Notes: generated from the letters alone by a model not told the origin. A stretch of DNA of 64,000 nucleotides from Paenibacillus tritici (GCF_013204885.1 NZ_JABMKX010000007.1:1-64000); one strand, 5' to 3'. Positions 53,131 through 62,540 are shown, numbered from the stretch's first letter. Numbers and translations are program-made.

Positions 53131-53174
53131 CCCCCGAAAAGCCTTGAAAACTGAAGTTTTCCGGGGTTTTCTTG
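53131..53174 (+). terminator. Terminator-like hairpin upstream of the 1196-residue kinase
   Basis: CCCCCGAAAA and TTTTCCGGGG form a stem with an inner CTT/AAG pairing, followed by TTTTCTTG on the plus strand. No plus-strand gene ends upstream, so it would lie in the kinase leader or belong to an unseen transcript. A second -10 (TATAAT, 53208-53213) lies after it. Confidence 0.5.
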
Positions 53175-53255
53175 CTGCCCGCTCTATCGCCCAGCCTCTA
53201 TTAAAAGTATAATTATATAGATTTAGTATTACTAACTGAACAAAGGCGGCGAACA

Positions 53256-56200
53256 ATGAGAATAAAACAACAGGTTTGGTTAGCAACATCCGTTTCTATA
53301 CTGCTGCTTGGCAGTATGATTACTATATCTATCCTCAATATGGAGGGGGGCTCCCGCCTCCTCGCAGCAGGTCTCGGTGCTTGCGGCATTCTGATCGGGA
53401 TTGGCCTGATCTTCAGTATTCAGCGGAACATCAACCACGGATTGAACCGGATTATGAACATCTCCAGGGATATTGCGGAAGGGACCCTTAGCCCGGCAGC
53501 CGCATCTACTGTGCGCAAGGATGAATTCGGACAGCTCGCCGGCTCTTTCTATAAGCTCGCGTCTGATCTTCACCACAGAACCGCCGAAGAACGCGAGCTG
53601 CGGCTGAAGGCGGAGGAGCAGGCCTGGATCAACACGCAGGTGTCAGAGATGGCGATGCAGCTTCAGGGCTCCGTGCAGCTCCAGACGGCTTCCCGTGTCT
53701 TCATCGGGAGGCTGGCTGCCGCTGTCGGCGGCAGCTATGGAGCGGTCTACCTAAAACAGGGTGATCAGCTGAACTTCGCGGCCGGCTACGCCATAGATGA
53801 GTCCGCAGGACACCGGGAGCCGATCCCGCTCGGCAGCGGACTGGTCGGACAATGCGGGCTGGACCAGCAGATTATTATGCTGCAGAATCTTCCGGAGGAT
53901 TATATCAAAGTGCACTCCGCACTCGGAGAAGCCTCCCCTGCCTCGCTGATCGTAGTTCCCATCCTGCATGAGCAGGAAGTGGTTGCCGTAATGGAGCTGG
54001 CAGCGTTGCACCACTTCGGGTACAAGGAACATCAGCTGATTGAGCGGACCGGCCAGAATATGGGGGTCCTCATCAATACGCTGGCCGGTGTCGCCAAGAT
54101 CGAAGAGCTGCTGAACGAGACCCAGCTGCAGAAGGAAGAGCTTGAGACGCAGACTGAGGAGCTGCAGGCTCAGACCGAGGAGCTGGAAGCACAGACGGAA
54201 GAGCTGCTCGCCCAGACCGATGAGCTGCGTAAGCAGACCGATCAATTGCATGATCAGAAGGTAGAGCTGGAGGTGCAGGCCGAGAGCCTGCTGAGCTTCA
54301 ATGAGCAGCTCCAGGCACAGATGGAGCTGACAGAGGAACAAAAGGCCGAGATTGAAGCCCAGGCCGATGAGCTTAGAATACAGACAGAAGAACTGGCAGC
54401 CTCGAATCTGGAGCTTAAGCAGCAGATGGAGGTTACCCACCGGCAGGCCGCAGAGATTAAGGCGCAGGCCGACGAATTATCCGCAGCTAACCGTGATATG
54501 CAGAAGCAGCTGCAGATTTCAGAACTCCAGAAATCCGAGATTGCTGAGCAGGCGGAGGAGCTGCAGGCCCAAACAAATGAGCTGCTGAACCAGAAGGAGG
54601 AACTCCAGGCCCAGACGGAAGAACTCCAGTCTCAGACAGAGGAGCTACAGGCACAAGCTGAGGAGCTGCACACCCAGAAGGAAGAGCTGGCAGCCTCCAA
54701 TGATCAGCTGCTGCTCCAGGTTGAGCTAACCGGGAAGCAGAAGGAAGAGATCGAGGTGCAGGCGCAGGAGATCTTCATGGCCGCACAATACAAATCGGAA
54801 TTTCTGGCCAATGTCTCCCATGAGCTGCGTACGCCGCTGAACAGCCTGCTCATCCTCTCGCAGATTCTCGCCGAGAACAAGGAAGGGAACCTTCAGGCCA
54901 AGCAGCTGGAATACGTGCATACGATTTTCTCGGCAGGCAAGGATCTTCTTCAGCTGATCGACGAGATTCTTGACCTGGCGAAGCTGGAGGTCGGCAAAAT
55001 GACCCCTGTTATCGAGCCGGTCTCCCTGCTGGATCTCAGCAGCAATATTTACCGCCACTTTGAACAGCAGGCCAAGAAAAAGAACCTCCGGTTCGATGTC
55101 CATACGGACAGCCGCCTGCCCGATCATCTGATGACAGACGGCCATAGGCTCCAGCAGGTTATGAATAACCTGTTGTCCAATGCCCTGAAGTTCACACCGG
55201 AGCAAGGCTCCGTCACCCTCTCCATCCGCACCAGCGGCGAAGAGGTGATCTTCTCCGTCAGCGATACCGGCATCGGTATTGCCGCTTCCAAGCTGGAGAG
55301 TATCTTCGAGGCCTTCCAGCAGGCCGACGGCACCACCAGCCGCAGATATGGCGGAACCGGTCTGGGCCTCACGATCTGCCGGGAGCTGGCAACGCTGCTG
55401 GGCGGAAGAATTGAGGTTGATTCCATAGAGGGCAAGGGCAGCACCTTCTCCCTGCTGATTCCCGCTGTGGAGCCGGGAGAGGATGCCCACGCGCTGGCTG
55501 CCTCTGCCTCTGCCTTTGCGGCCGCAGCTACTGCGGATCACCCGGGAGCCGAAGCGGCTCCCCGGGAGAATCCGGCCTTCCGGGAATCCTTCGTTCCCGA
55601 TATCTCCATCTCCAATCCGAAGCTGCTGCAATATGCTGAGATGGAAGATGACCGCAGCAACCTGACAAGCGGCGATACGCTGCTGCTGATTATTGAAGAG
55701 GATGCTGAATTCGCCGCTATGCTGCTGCAGCTCGCGCGCAGCCGGGGCTTCAAAGCCATCGTCGCCTTCCAGGGCGATCAGGGGCTGGCGCTGGCCCATG
55801 CCTACAAGCCGGATGCCATCCTGCTGGATCTGCATCTCCCCGTTCTGGACGGCTGGTCGATTATCAGCCGGCTGAAGAGCCGGCCGGAGCTGCGCCACAT
55901 CCCCGTGCATGTCATCTCGACAGCCGAGGAGAATCAGCAGAGCCTGGCGATGGGCGCCTTATCCTTCTGGAAGAAGCCGAATGATTATGCCGAGCTTGAG
56001 GCAGCCTTCCTGCAGATCGAGACCTATATCCGCCGTCCGGTGAAGAGTCTGCTGATTGTCGAAGACAATAAGGTTCTGCGCAGCAGCCTTGTGGAATTCA
56101 TCGCCCATCCCGATGTGAACATCATTGCCGTCGGCACAGGGAGAGAAGCCATGGAGCATCTGGCCAGCCATCATTTTGACTGTATGGTGCTGGACCTGGG

Positions 56201-56846
56201 CCTGTCGGATATCTCCGGCTTCGACCTGCTGGAGCAGGTCAAAACCAACCGCAAGCTGCAGACCCTGCCGGTTATCATCTACACAGGCAAGGATCTCAGC
56301 AAGACGGACGAGCAGCGCCTCAAGCATTATGCCGAGAGCATTGTCATCAAGAACGTGCGGTCCATGGAACGGCTCTATGATGATACGGCCTTGTATCTGC
56401 ACCGCAAGCACGCGGACCTGCCGCTGGACAAGCAGCGTCTGATCGAGAATCTGCATAATCCGGAGGCCGCTTTTGCCGGAAAAAGCATTCTGCTTGTGGA
56501 TGATGATATGCGTAATATCTTTGCATTATCCAGTGTCCTGGAAGGGTATAATATGGAGATCAGCTTTGCCCAGAACGGTAACGAAGCGCTGAAGCATCTG
56601 GAGGACAACCCCGGGGTCGAGCTTGTATTCATGGATATCATGATGCCGGAGATGGATGGTTACGAGACCATGAAGCACATCCGGCTCAGACCGGAATATG
56701 ATCAGCTGGTCATTATCGCTCTGACTGCCCGCGCCCTGGAGGAAGACCGGGTCAAGTGCCTGCAGGCCGGAGCAAACGATTATATTTCCAAACCGATCAA
56801 TACAACACAGCTGGTGAGCGTGCTGAAATTATGGTTGATTCAATAG
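53256..56846 (+). CDS. Hybrid histidine kinase with giant coiled coil and three receivers
   Basis: A 1196-residue protein: two N-terminal helices (about 8-28 and 33-54) with almost no external loop, HAMP (about 55-110), GAF (about 130-275), a 230-residue coiled coil (282-510) made of QTEEL/QAQ-type heptads, HisKA with His522 in VSHELRTPL, HATPase (GTGLGLTICRELA), and three receivers (about 800-920, 928-1045 and 1070-1190), each with its Asp (LLDLHLPV, VLDLGLSD, FMDIMMPE). With no real external domain it probably senses cytoplasmic or membrane signals. ATG follows AAAGGCGG. The adjoining kinase begins 8 bp after its stop. Confidence 0.94.
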   Translation: MRIKQQVWLATSVSILLLGSMITISILNMEGGSRLLAAGLGACGILIGIGLIFSIQRNINHGLNRIMNISRDIAEGTLSPAAASTVRKDEFGQLAGSFYKLASDLHHRTAEERELRLKAEEQAWINTQVSEMAMQLQGSVQLQTASRVFIGRLAAAVGGSYGAVYLKQGDQLNFAAGYAIDESAGHREPIPLGSGLVGQCGLDQQIIMLQNLPEDYIKVHSALGEASPASLIVVPILHEQEVVAVMELAALHHFGYKEHQLIERTGQNMGVLINTLAGVAKIEELLNETQLQKEELETQTEELQAQTEELEAQTEELLAQTDELRKQTDQLHDQKVELEVQAESLLSFNEQLQAQMELTEEQKAEIEAQADELRIQTEELAASNLELKQQMEVTHRQAAEIKAQADELSAANRDMQKQLQISELQKSEIAEQAEELQAQTNELLNQKEELQAQTEELQSQTEELQAQAEELHTQKEELAASNDQLLLQVELTGKQKEEIEVQAQEIFMAAQYKSEFLANVSHELRTPLNSLLILSQILAENKEGNLQAKQLEYVHTIFSAGKDLLQLIDEILDLAKLEVGKMTPVIEPVSLLDLSSNIYRHFEQQAKKKNLRFDVHTDSRLPDHLMTDGHRLQQVMNNLLSNALKFTPEQGSVTLSIRTSGEEVIFSVSDTGIGIAASKLESIFEAFQQADGTTSRRYGGTGLGLTICRELATLLGGRIEVDSIEGKGSTFSLLIPAVEPGEDAHALAASASAFAAAATADHPGAEAAPRENPAFRESFVPDISISNPKLLQYAEMEDDRSNLTSGDTLLLIIEEDAEFAAMLLQLARSRGFKAIVAFQGDQGLALAHAYKPDAILLDLHLPVLDGWSIISRLKSRPELRHIPVHVISTAEENQQSLAMGALSFWKKPNDYAELEAAFLQIETYIRRPVKSLLIVEDNKVLRSSLVEFIAHPDVNIIAVGTGREAMEHLASHHFDCMVLDLGLSDISGFDLLEQVKTNRKLQTLPVIIYTGKDLSKTDEQRLKHYAESIVIKNVRSMERLYDDTALYLHRKHADLPLDKQRLIENLHNPEAAFAGKSILLVDDDMRNIFALSSVLEGYNMEISFAQNGNEALKHLEDNPGVELVFMDIMMPEMDGYETMKHIRLRPEYDQLVIIALTARALEEDRVKCLQAGANDYISKPINTTQLVSVLKLWLIQ

Positions 56847-56854
56847 GAGGCGTC

Positions 56855-58030
56855 ATGGAGTATCCGATTAATATTCTAGTAGTAGATGACCGGGCAGAGG
56901 AATTCCTGTCCATCCAGGCATTGCTGGCCGATTCCCCCTACCGGCTGGTCAATGCGCTATCCGGGATGGAGGCGCTGAAATGTCTGCTGGAGCAGGAATT
57001 CGCCCTGATTATTATGGATGTGCTTATGCCTGATATGAACGGGTTCGAAACGGCGAAACGAATTAAAATGCGTCAAAAATCACGGGATATTCCCATCATA
57101 TTCCTGACCTCCCTGACTTCCGAGCTGGAGAACTATATGATGGCCTACTCGGCCGGGGCGATAGATTACTTGACCAAGCCGTACCATCCGACCGTGTTAA
57201 AAAGCAAGATTGACGGCTTCGTCCGCCTCTATCAGACCCTCAAAGAGCTGCAGCTCAAAACCGAGGAGCTGGAGACGGCCAACAGCATCCTTACCGAACT
57301 GAAGGAAACAGCCGAAGTGGCTCTGCGGATCAAAAGCGGCTTCCTCGCCATGATGAGCCATGAGATCCGTACACCGCTGAACGGGATTATTGCCATGTCC
57401 GATGTACTGCGCTCCTCCGATCTATCCGCAGACGACCAGGAGATGGCCGAGATCATTCATACGAGCGGCCATGCGCTGGTCTCGGTGATTACACATATCC
57501 TGGACTTCACCAAGATTGAATCGGGAAAAATGGAGCTGGATTACGAGCTCTTCAATCTCCACTCCTGCCTCAAAGAAACGGTCGATCTGTTCCGGGCGCT
57601 GGCCAGAGAACGCAGCCTGACCCTGGAGACCTCCATTGATGCTGACGTTCCTGCCCTGCTCATCGGCGATCCCAACCGTCTGCGTCAGGTCTTGAACAAC
57701 CTGATCGGCAATGCCATTAAATTCACCCAATCCGGCGGCGTCAAAGTGCATGTCCATCTCCGGCAGGCTATGGATAAGCTGCTGGAGCTGGAATTCATTA
57801 TTGAAGATACCGGAATCGGCATCCCAGCGGACAAAATGAAATATCTGTTCCAGCCGTTCACCCAGATCGGAGCCACCATCAACCGCAAGTTCGGCGGAAC
57901 CGGGCTCGGGCTGTCCATCTGCAAAATGCTGGTCGATCTCATGGGCGGAACGATCTACGCCAAGCCAGATGTTGAGGGCGGAGCAACCTTTATCTTCACC
58001 ATTCAGGTCGCAGAAGGAGAGCCGGATTGA
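56855..58030 (+). CDS. Receiver-first hybrid histidine kinase
   Basis: A 391-residue cytoplasmic protein in the order receiver (Asp55 in IIMDVLMPDMNG), short coiled linker, HisKA (His169 in MMSHEIRTPLNG) and HATPase (DTGIGIPADK, GTGLGLSICKML). It has no membrane segment. The ATG at 56855 follows TAGGAGG and is 8 bases after the previous stop. The order suggests it takes phosphate from, or docks to, the upstream kinase and passes a signal onward; no output regulator is next to it. Confidence 0.94.
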   Translation: MEYPINILVVDDRAEEFLSIQALLADSPYRLVNALSGMEALKCLLEQEFALIIMDVLMPDMNGFETAKRIKMRQKSRDIPIIFLTSLTSELENYMMAYSAGAIDYLTKPYHPTVLKSKIDGFVRLYQTLKELQLKTEELETANSILTELKETAEVALRIKSGFLAMMSHEIRTPLNGIIAMSDVLRSSDLSADDQEMAEIIHTSGHALVSVITHILDFTKIESGKMELDYELFNLHSCLKETVDLFRALARERSLTLETSIDADVPALLIGDPNRLRQVLNNLIGNAIKFTQSGGVKVHVHLRQAMDKLLELEFIIEDTGIGIPADKMKYLFQPFTQIGATINRKFGGTGLGLSICKMLVDLMGGTIYAKPDVEGGATFIFTIQVAEGEPD

Positions 58031-58069
58031 ACCCCCGCATCGTCCATGCACTTCTATCCTATCTTTCCG

Positions 58070-58117
58070 AAGAAACGGCTATGCCATCCTCTGTGAGGAC
58101 GGCATAGCCGTTTCTTC
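58070..58117. terminator. Bidirectional terminator between kinase and HxlR-type genes
   Basis: AAGAAACGGCTATGCC pairs perfectly with GGCATAGCCGTTTCTT around a 16-base loop; T-rich ends are present on both strands. Confidence 0.88.
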
Positions 58118-58130
58118 TTGTTTCCATTCC

Positions 58131-58523
58131 TTATTCCGCCGCGCCCGGCAGCAATTCCCCCTGCTTGTTATTCAGCACATTATCCTCCAGCACAGCGAAT
58201 TTATCACCGTATTCCTTAATGATATGCAGCTCCCCCCACGCGCAGAGGGAATCCAGAATAGTTCCCAGGGTCTGTCCGTATTCGCTTAGCTCATATTCCA
58301 CCTTGGGCGGAACCTGATTGTAGCTGATCCGGTTGACGATACCATCCTGCTCCAGCTCCCGGAGCTGCTGGGTCAGCATTTTCTGCGTAATGTTAGGCAT
58401 GTGGCGCTTAAGGTCGCTCGTCCGCAGCTTACCGTGCCGCAGATGGCAGAGGATGACACACTTCCATTTCCCGCCGATCACTTCAAGCGTTGCTTCAACC
58501 GAAATATTATATTTTTTAGCCAT
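58131..58523 (-). CDS. HxlR-family regulator divergent from an MFS exporter
   Basis: A 130-residue winged-helix regulator (VIGGKWKCVILCHLRHGKLR, ITQKMLTQQLRELEQDGIV, VPPKVEYELSEYG). Two cysteines, Cys22 and Cys26, lie in the core helix, but there is none at the usual N-terminal sensing position. It is divergent from the MFS gene, with two palindromes between the starts, so local repression of the exporter and itself is likely. Confidence 0.93.
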   Translation of the reverse strand: MAKKYNISVEATLEVIGGKWKCVILCHLRHGKLRTSDLKRHMPNITQKMLTQQLRELEQDGIVNRISYNQVPPKVEYELSEYGQTLGTILDSLCAWGELHIIKEYGDKFAVLEDNVLNNKQGELLPGAAE

Positions 58524-58571
58524 TCATCTTCCCCCTGTGTATTCCTCAGAGTATCCTGTCCAATAATCTAC

Positions 58572-58606
58572 AGGTACTTTTTAGTACCTATAGTACTTTT
58601 AAGTAC
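58572..58606. promoter_or_regulatory. Paired palindromic operators for the HxlR-type regulator
   Basis: AGGTACTTTTTAGTACCT (58572-58589) and GTACTTTTAAGTAC (58593-58606) are two inverted repeats with GTACT/AGTAC arms, centred about 19 bp apart, so on nearly the same DNA face. They lie in the divergent region of the regulator and exporter. Confidence 0.7.
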
Positions 58607-58681
58607 GTACTGTTCTAATCGGTAGCTTTAATCCATAATAGCATTTACCGGCCGGTGATTACCATAGTAGGAGTGAAGAAC

Positions 58682-59887
58682 ATGTCTCTGGACCACAGAA
58701 AAAGTACCCTCGCGCTGCTGGCTCTGGCGATCAGCGCCTTTGCGATAGGAACAACCGAGTTTATCAGCGTAGGCCTGCTTCCACTCATTGCTGATGACCT
58801 GAATATATCCGTGACCACCGCCGGATTAACTGTAACCCTGTATGCACTGGGCGTAACCTTCGGGGCTCCTGTGCTAACCTCACTGACCACAAGGGTCTCC
58901 CGCAAAACACTGCTGCTCCTGCTGATGCTCGTATTCATCGCCGGGAACAGTCTTGCCGGCGCTGCCGGCGGAATCGGCACTCTGCTGGCCGCCCGGGTGA
59001 TATCCGCTCTCTCCCACGGCCTGTTCATGTCGATCGCCTCCACCATCGCCGCCGATCTGGTGCCGGAGAACCGCAGGGCCAGCGCCATCTCCATGATGTT
59101 CACCGGCCTTACCGTCGCCACGGTCACCGGTGTTCCGCTCGGCACGTTCCTCGGCCAGCAGCTGGGCTGGCGGGCCGCCTTCCTCGCGATTGTAGGGATC
59201 GGCATCCTGGCGCTGGCCGCCAACCTGATGCTGGTGCCCTCCGGGCTCCGCAAGGGGGCCCGCACGCCGCTGCGCGAGCAGGTCAAGCTGGTGACGAACG
59301 GCCGGCTGCTGCTGGCTTTTGCCATCACAGCCCTGGGCTACGGCGGAACGTTCGTCGTCTTCACCTACCTCTCACCGCTGCTCCATGAGATCAGCGGCTT
59401 CCAGGAGAAGACGGTCGCCGTGATCCTGCTCGTCTATGGCATCGCTATCGCCATCGGTAATGTCATCGGCGGCAGAGCAGCGAACCGCAAGCCGATGAAC
59501 GCCTTATTCTATATGTTCGCCCTGCAGGCCGCCGTGCTGCTGATCCTCACCTTCACGGCTCCGTTCCAAACCGCCGCCCTGATCACCATCTTCTTCATGG
59601 GGCTGCTCGCCTTCATGAACGTTCCCGGGCTCCAGGTCTATGTAGTGATGCTGGCTGACCGGTTCGCCCCCGGCGCCCGGGATGTCGCCTCTGCCGTCAA
59701 CATTGCCGCCTTCAATGCAGGCATTGCCATCGGCGCGTACCTCGGCGGGCTGGTTACGGATCACATGGGGCTGATCCACACCGCCTGGGTAGGGGCCGTT
59801 ATGGTCTTCGGCGCCGTCCTGCTCACGGCCTGGAGCCGGGCGCTGGAGAACAGAGACGAGCGTATACAGCGGGCGGAAGCCGCCTGA
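58682..59887 (+). CDS. DHA1-type MFS exporter
   Basis: A 401-residue 12-helix transporter with AFAIGTTEFISVGLLPLIADDL in helix 1, RVISALSHGLFMSIASTIAADLVP for motif B and VTGVPLGTFLGQQLGWR for motif C of drug/H+ antiporters; YdhP/AraJ-like. AGGAG lies upstream of the chosen ATG at 58682; the longer frame adds nine residues without support. An HxlR-type gene is divergent. Substrate unknown. Confidence 0.93.
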   Translation: MSLDHRKSTLALLALAISAFAIGTTEFISVGLLPLIADDLNISVTTAGLTVTLYALGVTFGAPVLTSLTTRVSRKTLLLLLMLVFIAGNSLAGAAGGIGTLLAARVISALSHGLFMSIASTIAADLVPENRRASAISMMFTGLTVATVTGVPLGTFLGQQLGWRAAFLAIVGIGILALAANLMLVPSGLRKGARTPLREQVKLVTNGRLLLAFAITALGYGGTFVVFTYLSPLLHEISGFQEKTVAVILLVYGIAIAIGNVIGGRAANRKPMNALFYMFALQAAVLLILTFTAPFQTAALITIFFMGLLAFMNVPGLQVYVVMLADRFAPGARDVASAVNIAAFNAGIAIGAYLGGLVTDHMGLIHTAWVGAVMVFGAVLLTAWSRALENRDERIQRAEAA

Positions 59888-60172
59888 GCTTAAGTACTGT
59901 GTACGGCACCCAATGCAATGTGCGTAGCCAAGCGGTGTGTATGCCACCAATGGCAGGGGGCGCAGCTTATTTTCGTAAAATCCTGCCTATATTACAACAT
60001 TGCCCTCTTTACTCCGGCCCTATGTCAAGATTGTTGCATGAAAGGCAGTATTTCTCATCCAACCAGCGGTATTACGGAACAATTCTTGTATTTCATGCAG
60101 CAATCTGTACAAACAACCAGATACGCTGGAGTCAAAGTTGCAATCCGTGCAGCATTTTGCCGCTTATCGTCC

Positions 60173-60208
60173 AAAGTACATCCTTAATGCATCTAAAGTA
60201 CATCCTTA
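60173..60208 (+). repeat. 14-bp direct repeat upstream of the aldo-keto reductase
   Basis: AAAGTACATCCTTA occurs at 60173-60186 and 60195-60208, a spacing of 22 bp (about two helix turns), 50-80 bases before the start codon. It may be a regulator site. The rest of 59888-60172 holds nothing that I can support. Confidence 0.5.
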
Positions 60209-60255
60209 CTACTCAGTTTTTCTTACTACATCATTCATTCAGGAGGTTATTCCAT

Positions 60256-61098
60256 ATGGCACAGCATTTACAAGATAGAACGGTACTTCAAGGCGGCGTG
60301 AGTATGCCGTGGGTTGGACTCGGGGTTTTTCAGGTGGAGGACGGCGACGGGCTGGTGCAGGCGGTGAAGTCCGCGATTGCCCACGGCTACCGCAGTATAG
60401 ATACTGCCGCAGTCTATGCCAATGAGCGCGGGGTCGGACAAGCAGTTAGGGAAGCTATGGAGGAGAACAAGCTCGCCCGCGAAGAGCTCTTCATAACTTC
60501 CAAGGTCTGGAATGCAGACCTCGGCTATGAACAGACCCTGGCCGCATACGAGGCCAGCCTGGAGAAGCTGGGTCTCGGCTATTTGGATCTGTATCTCATT
60601 CACTGGCCGGTGAAGGGCAAATACAAGGAGGCCTGGAGAGCGCTCGAAGCCTTGTACCAGGCAGGCCGTGTCAAAGCGATCGGCGTAAGCAATTTCCAGA
60701 TTCATCATCTGGAAGACATCCTACAGGATTCGCAGATCCAGCCGATGGTCAATCAGGTGGAGCTGCATCCCTATCTGTCCCAGCAGCCGCTGCGCAGCTT
60801 CGCACAGCGCCATGGCATTCAGATTGAGGCCTGGGCGCCGCTGATGCAGGGCCAGCTGCTGGACCAGCCGGTACTGAAGGAGATCGCTGCCAGCCACGGC
60901 AAATCCGTTGCCCAGATCATTCTGCGCTGGGATCTGCAGCATGGCATCGTCACCATCCCGAAATCAACCAAAGAGCAGCGGATCATCGAGAATGCCTCCC
61001 TGTTCGATTTCGAGCTGAGCCGTGCCGAGATGGAGCGGATCGACAGTCTTAACCGGGATCAGCGGACCGGTCCCGATCCGGACAACTTCGATTTCTGA
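60256..61098 (+). CDS. Aldo-keto reductase
   Basis: A 280-residue NADPH-dependent reductase of the YtbE/YvgN (glyoxal/methylglyoxal) type. The catalytic tetrad is visible: Asp49 and Tyr54 in SIDTAAVYANE, Lys83 in ITSKVW, His116 in LIHWPV. IPKSTKEQRI binds the NADPH phosphate. The ATG at 60256 follows AGGAGG; the open frame extends to 59899 without a ribosome binding site. Confidence 0.95.
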   Translation: MAQHLQDRTVLQGGVSMPWVGLGVFQVEDGDGLVQAVKSAIAHGYRSIDTAAVYANERGVGQAVREAMEENKLAREELFITSKVWNADLGYEQTLAAYEASLEKLGLGYLDLYLIHWPVKGKYKEAWRALEALYQAGRVKAIGVSNFQIHHLEDILQDSQIQPMVNQVELHPYLSQQPLRSFAQRHGIQIEAWAPLMQGQLLDQPVLKEIAASHGKSVAQIILRWDLQHGIVTIPKSTKEQRIIENASLFDFELSRAEMERIDSLNRDQRTGPDPDNFDF

Positions 61099-61132
61099 AA
61101 CCCGTTCCCCCAGCCGCCCGGCTCAGCAATCT

Positions 61133-62059
61133 CTACCCGCCCACCGCTGCGATCAGCACCGGCAGGACCAGGAAGGAGGCCAGCGTAGTCCAGACGATAC
61201 AGCGCGAGACGAGCGAAGGTGAGCTGCCGAAGCGTTCCGCCAAAACCACGGAATTAACAGCGACAGGCATGGAGGCCAGAATCAGCAGCACTGAGAACAG
61301 GGTGCCTGTGATATTCAGGGCGAGCAGCACCAGCGCGGCGAGCAGCGGAGCCAGCAGCAGCCGGACGGTCAGCCCTGTCCAGAACGCAAGCTGCACATTG
61401 CGCTCCGTATGCGCTGCCTGGACCTTCACCATCTGCGCGCCGAGAATCGCCAGCACTACCGGCGAATACGCTCCGGCGGCCATCGCTACGCCCGAGGCCA
61501 GCTCATGCGGCATATGCAGGCCGAGCGCCCGCAGCAGCAGCGCCAGAATAGCGGCGTAGATGGCCGGCAGCGAGAAGACCGACTTCACCGCGCTGCGCAC
61601 CGAGAACTGGGATCGGGCGGCGAAATAGACGCCGATCGTATTCACGATCACCATCTGGGCGATCACATAGACCGAGGCCTTGTCGAGGCCGAGCTGGCCG
61701 AAGGCCAGCAGCACCAGCGGCAGACCGTAATTGACGCTGTTCGTGAAGGTGGAGATGAGCGTCAGACCGGCGGCTTCGGGCGGGGCGAGCTTCAGTATTT
61801 TGCCGATTAGAGTAGCCAGACCCCAGAGCAGAAACAGGTTCAGCAGCGAGAACGCAAGTGTCTTATAGACATCATCGAAGGAGATATCTGCCGTAGCCAG
61901 CGTATCCAGGATAATGGCCGGACTGAGAAAATACAGGTACAGCGTCAGCAGGGGCTTCGTGTCGAGCTTCTTATACCGACCAAGCAGCGCCCCGGCGGCC
62001 ACTGGAATGGACAACGGTACAATGACCTCTACAAGTGTGGTTAATACAGTCTGAATCAC
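61133..62059 (-). CDS. AEC-family (auxin efflux carrier-like) permease
   Basis: A 308-residue membrane protein with about ten helices in two inverted halves. TLISTFTNSVNYGLPLVLLAFG holds the central N-x-G pattern of the family, and SMPVAVNSVVLAERFG lies in the second half. The start is GTG at 62059 with GAGGAG 9 bases upstream. Members carry malate or other organic anions; the substrate is unknown here. Confidence 0.9.
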   Translation of the reverse strand: MIQTVLTTLVEVIVPLSIPVAAGALLGRYKKLDTKPLLTLYLYFLSPAIILDTLATADISFDDVYKTLAFSLLNLFLLWGLATLIGKILKLAPPEAAGLTLISTFTNSVNYGLPLVLLAFGQLGLDKASVYVIAQMVIVNTIGVYFAARSQFSVRSAVKSVFSLPAIYAAILALLLRALGLHMPHELASGVAMAAGAYSPVVLAILGAQMVKVQAAHTERNVQLAFWTGLTVRLLLAPLLAALVLLALNITGTLFSVLLILASMPVAVNSVVLAERFGSSPSLVSRCIVWTTLASFLVLPVLIAAVGG

Positions 62060-62284
62060 AAGCCAGGACTCCTCTGTGTGGTAGTTACTCCCTACTATAA
62101 CCCCCCCAGGCGGGGAGCGTCTAAGACACGGAATCAATATCCTTGATAGCCATCACCTATGGCAGCCCGCCGCTTGCAGACTGTGTAACCAATGATGCCC
62201 GAAGTTCAAAACCAGCACTTTACCACTTACCAAGGAGTAGACTTGACTCCACGCTGCCACGTTGCTCCAGCGACATAAATATAT

Positions 62285-62500
62285 TAGTTGGAAAAACGTA
62301 TCTTAATCCGGCTTTCTTTGATCATTTTGGGAAAAGAATTGGATTAACGGCATTTAATTTCCTGCCTTTCTTCTAATCTAGTCGATTTGCAGCATATTAG
62401 GTGCTGTTTTTCCACCTGCTGTCCCGCAGGCATTCCTCTGTTCATCAGCAAGTGGAGAAAATCCTACTGCTTCCGCCATTTCTGCGTTTCAGCGAGAAAT
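62285..62500 (+). repeat. Dispersed intergenic repeat, copy B
   Basis: It has the same three anchors as copy A: AAACGTATCTTAAT (62294), GTGCTGTTT (62401) and CATCAGCAAGTG (62453). The gap 62060-62540 shows no gene. Confidence 0.7.
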
Positions 62501-62540
62501 AGAAGGATGAATTATCATAGGAAACATAAAATTTATACTC

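Noticed and set aside
53100..53175. c-di-GMP, c-di-AMP or other known riboswitch before the large kinase
   Set aside because: The conserved blocks of those classes are absent as far as I can read; only a terminator-like hairpin is supported.
53101..53289. 62-codon minus-strand open frame
   Set aside because: It overlaps the leader hairpin and the start of the large kinase and has no ribosome binding site.
59899..60255. 119-codon N-terminal extension of the aldo-keto reductase
   Set aside because: The extension lacks a ribosome binding site and family similarity; AGGAGG precedes the internal ATG at 60256.
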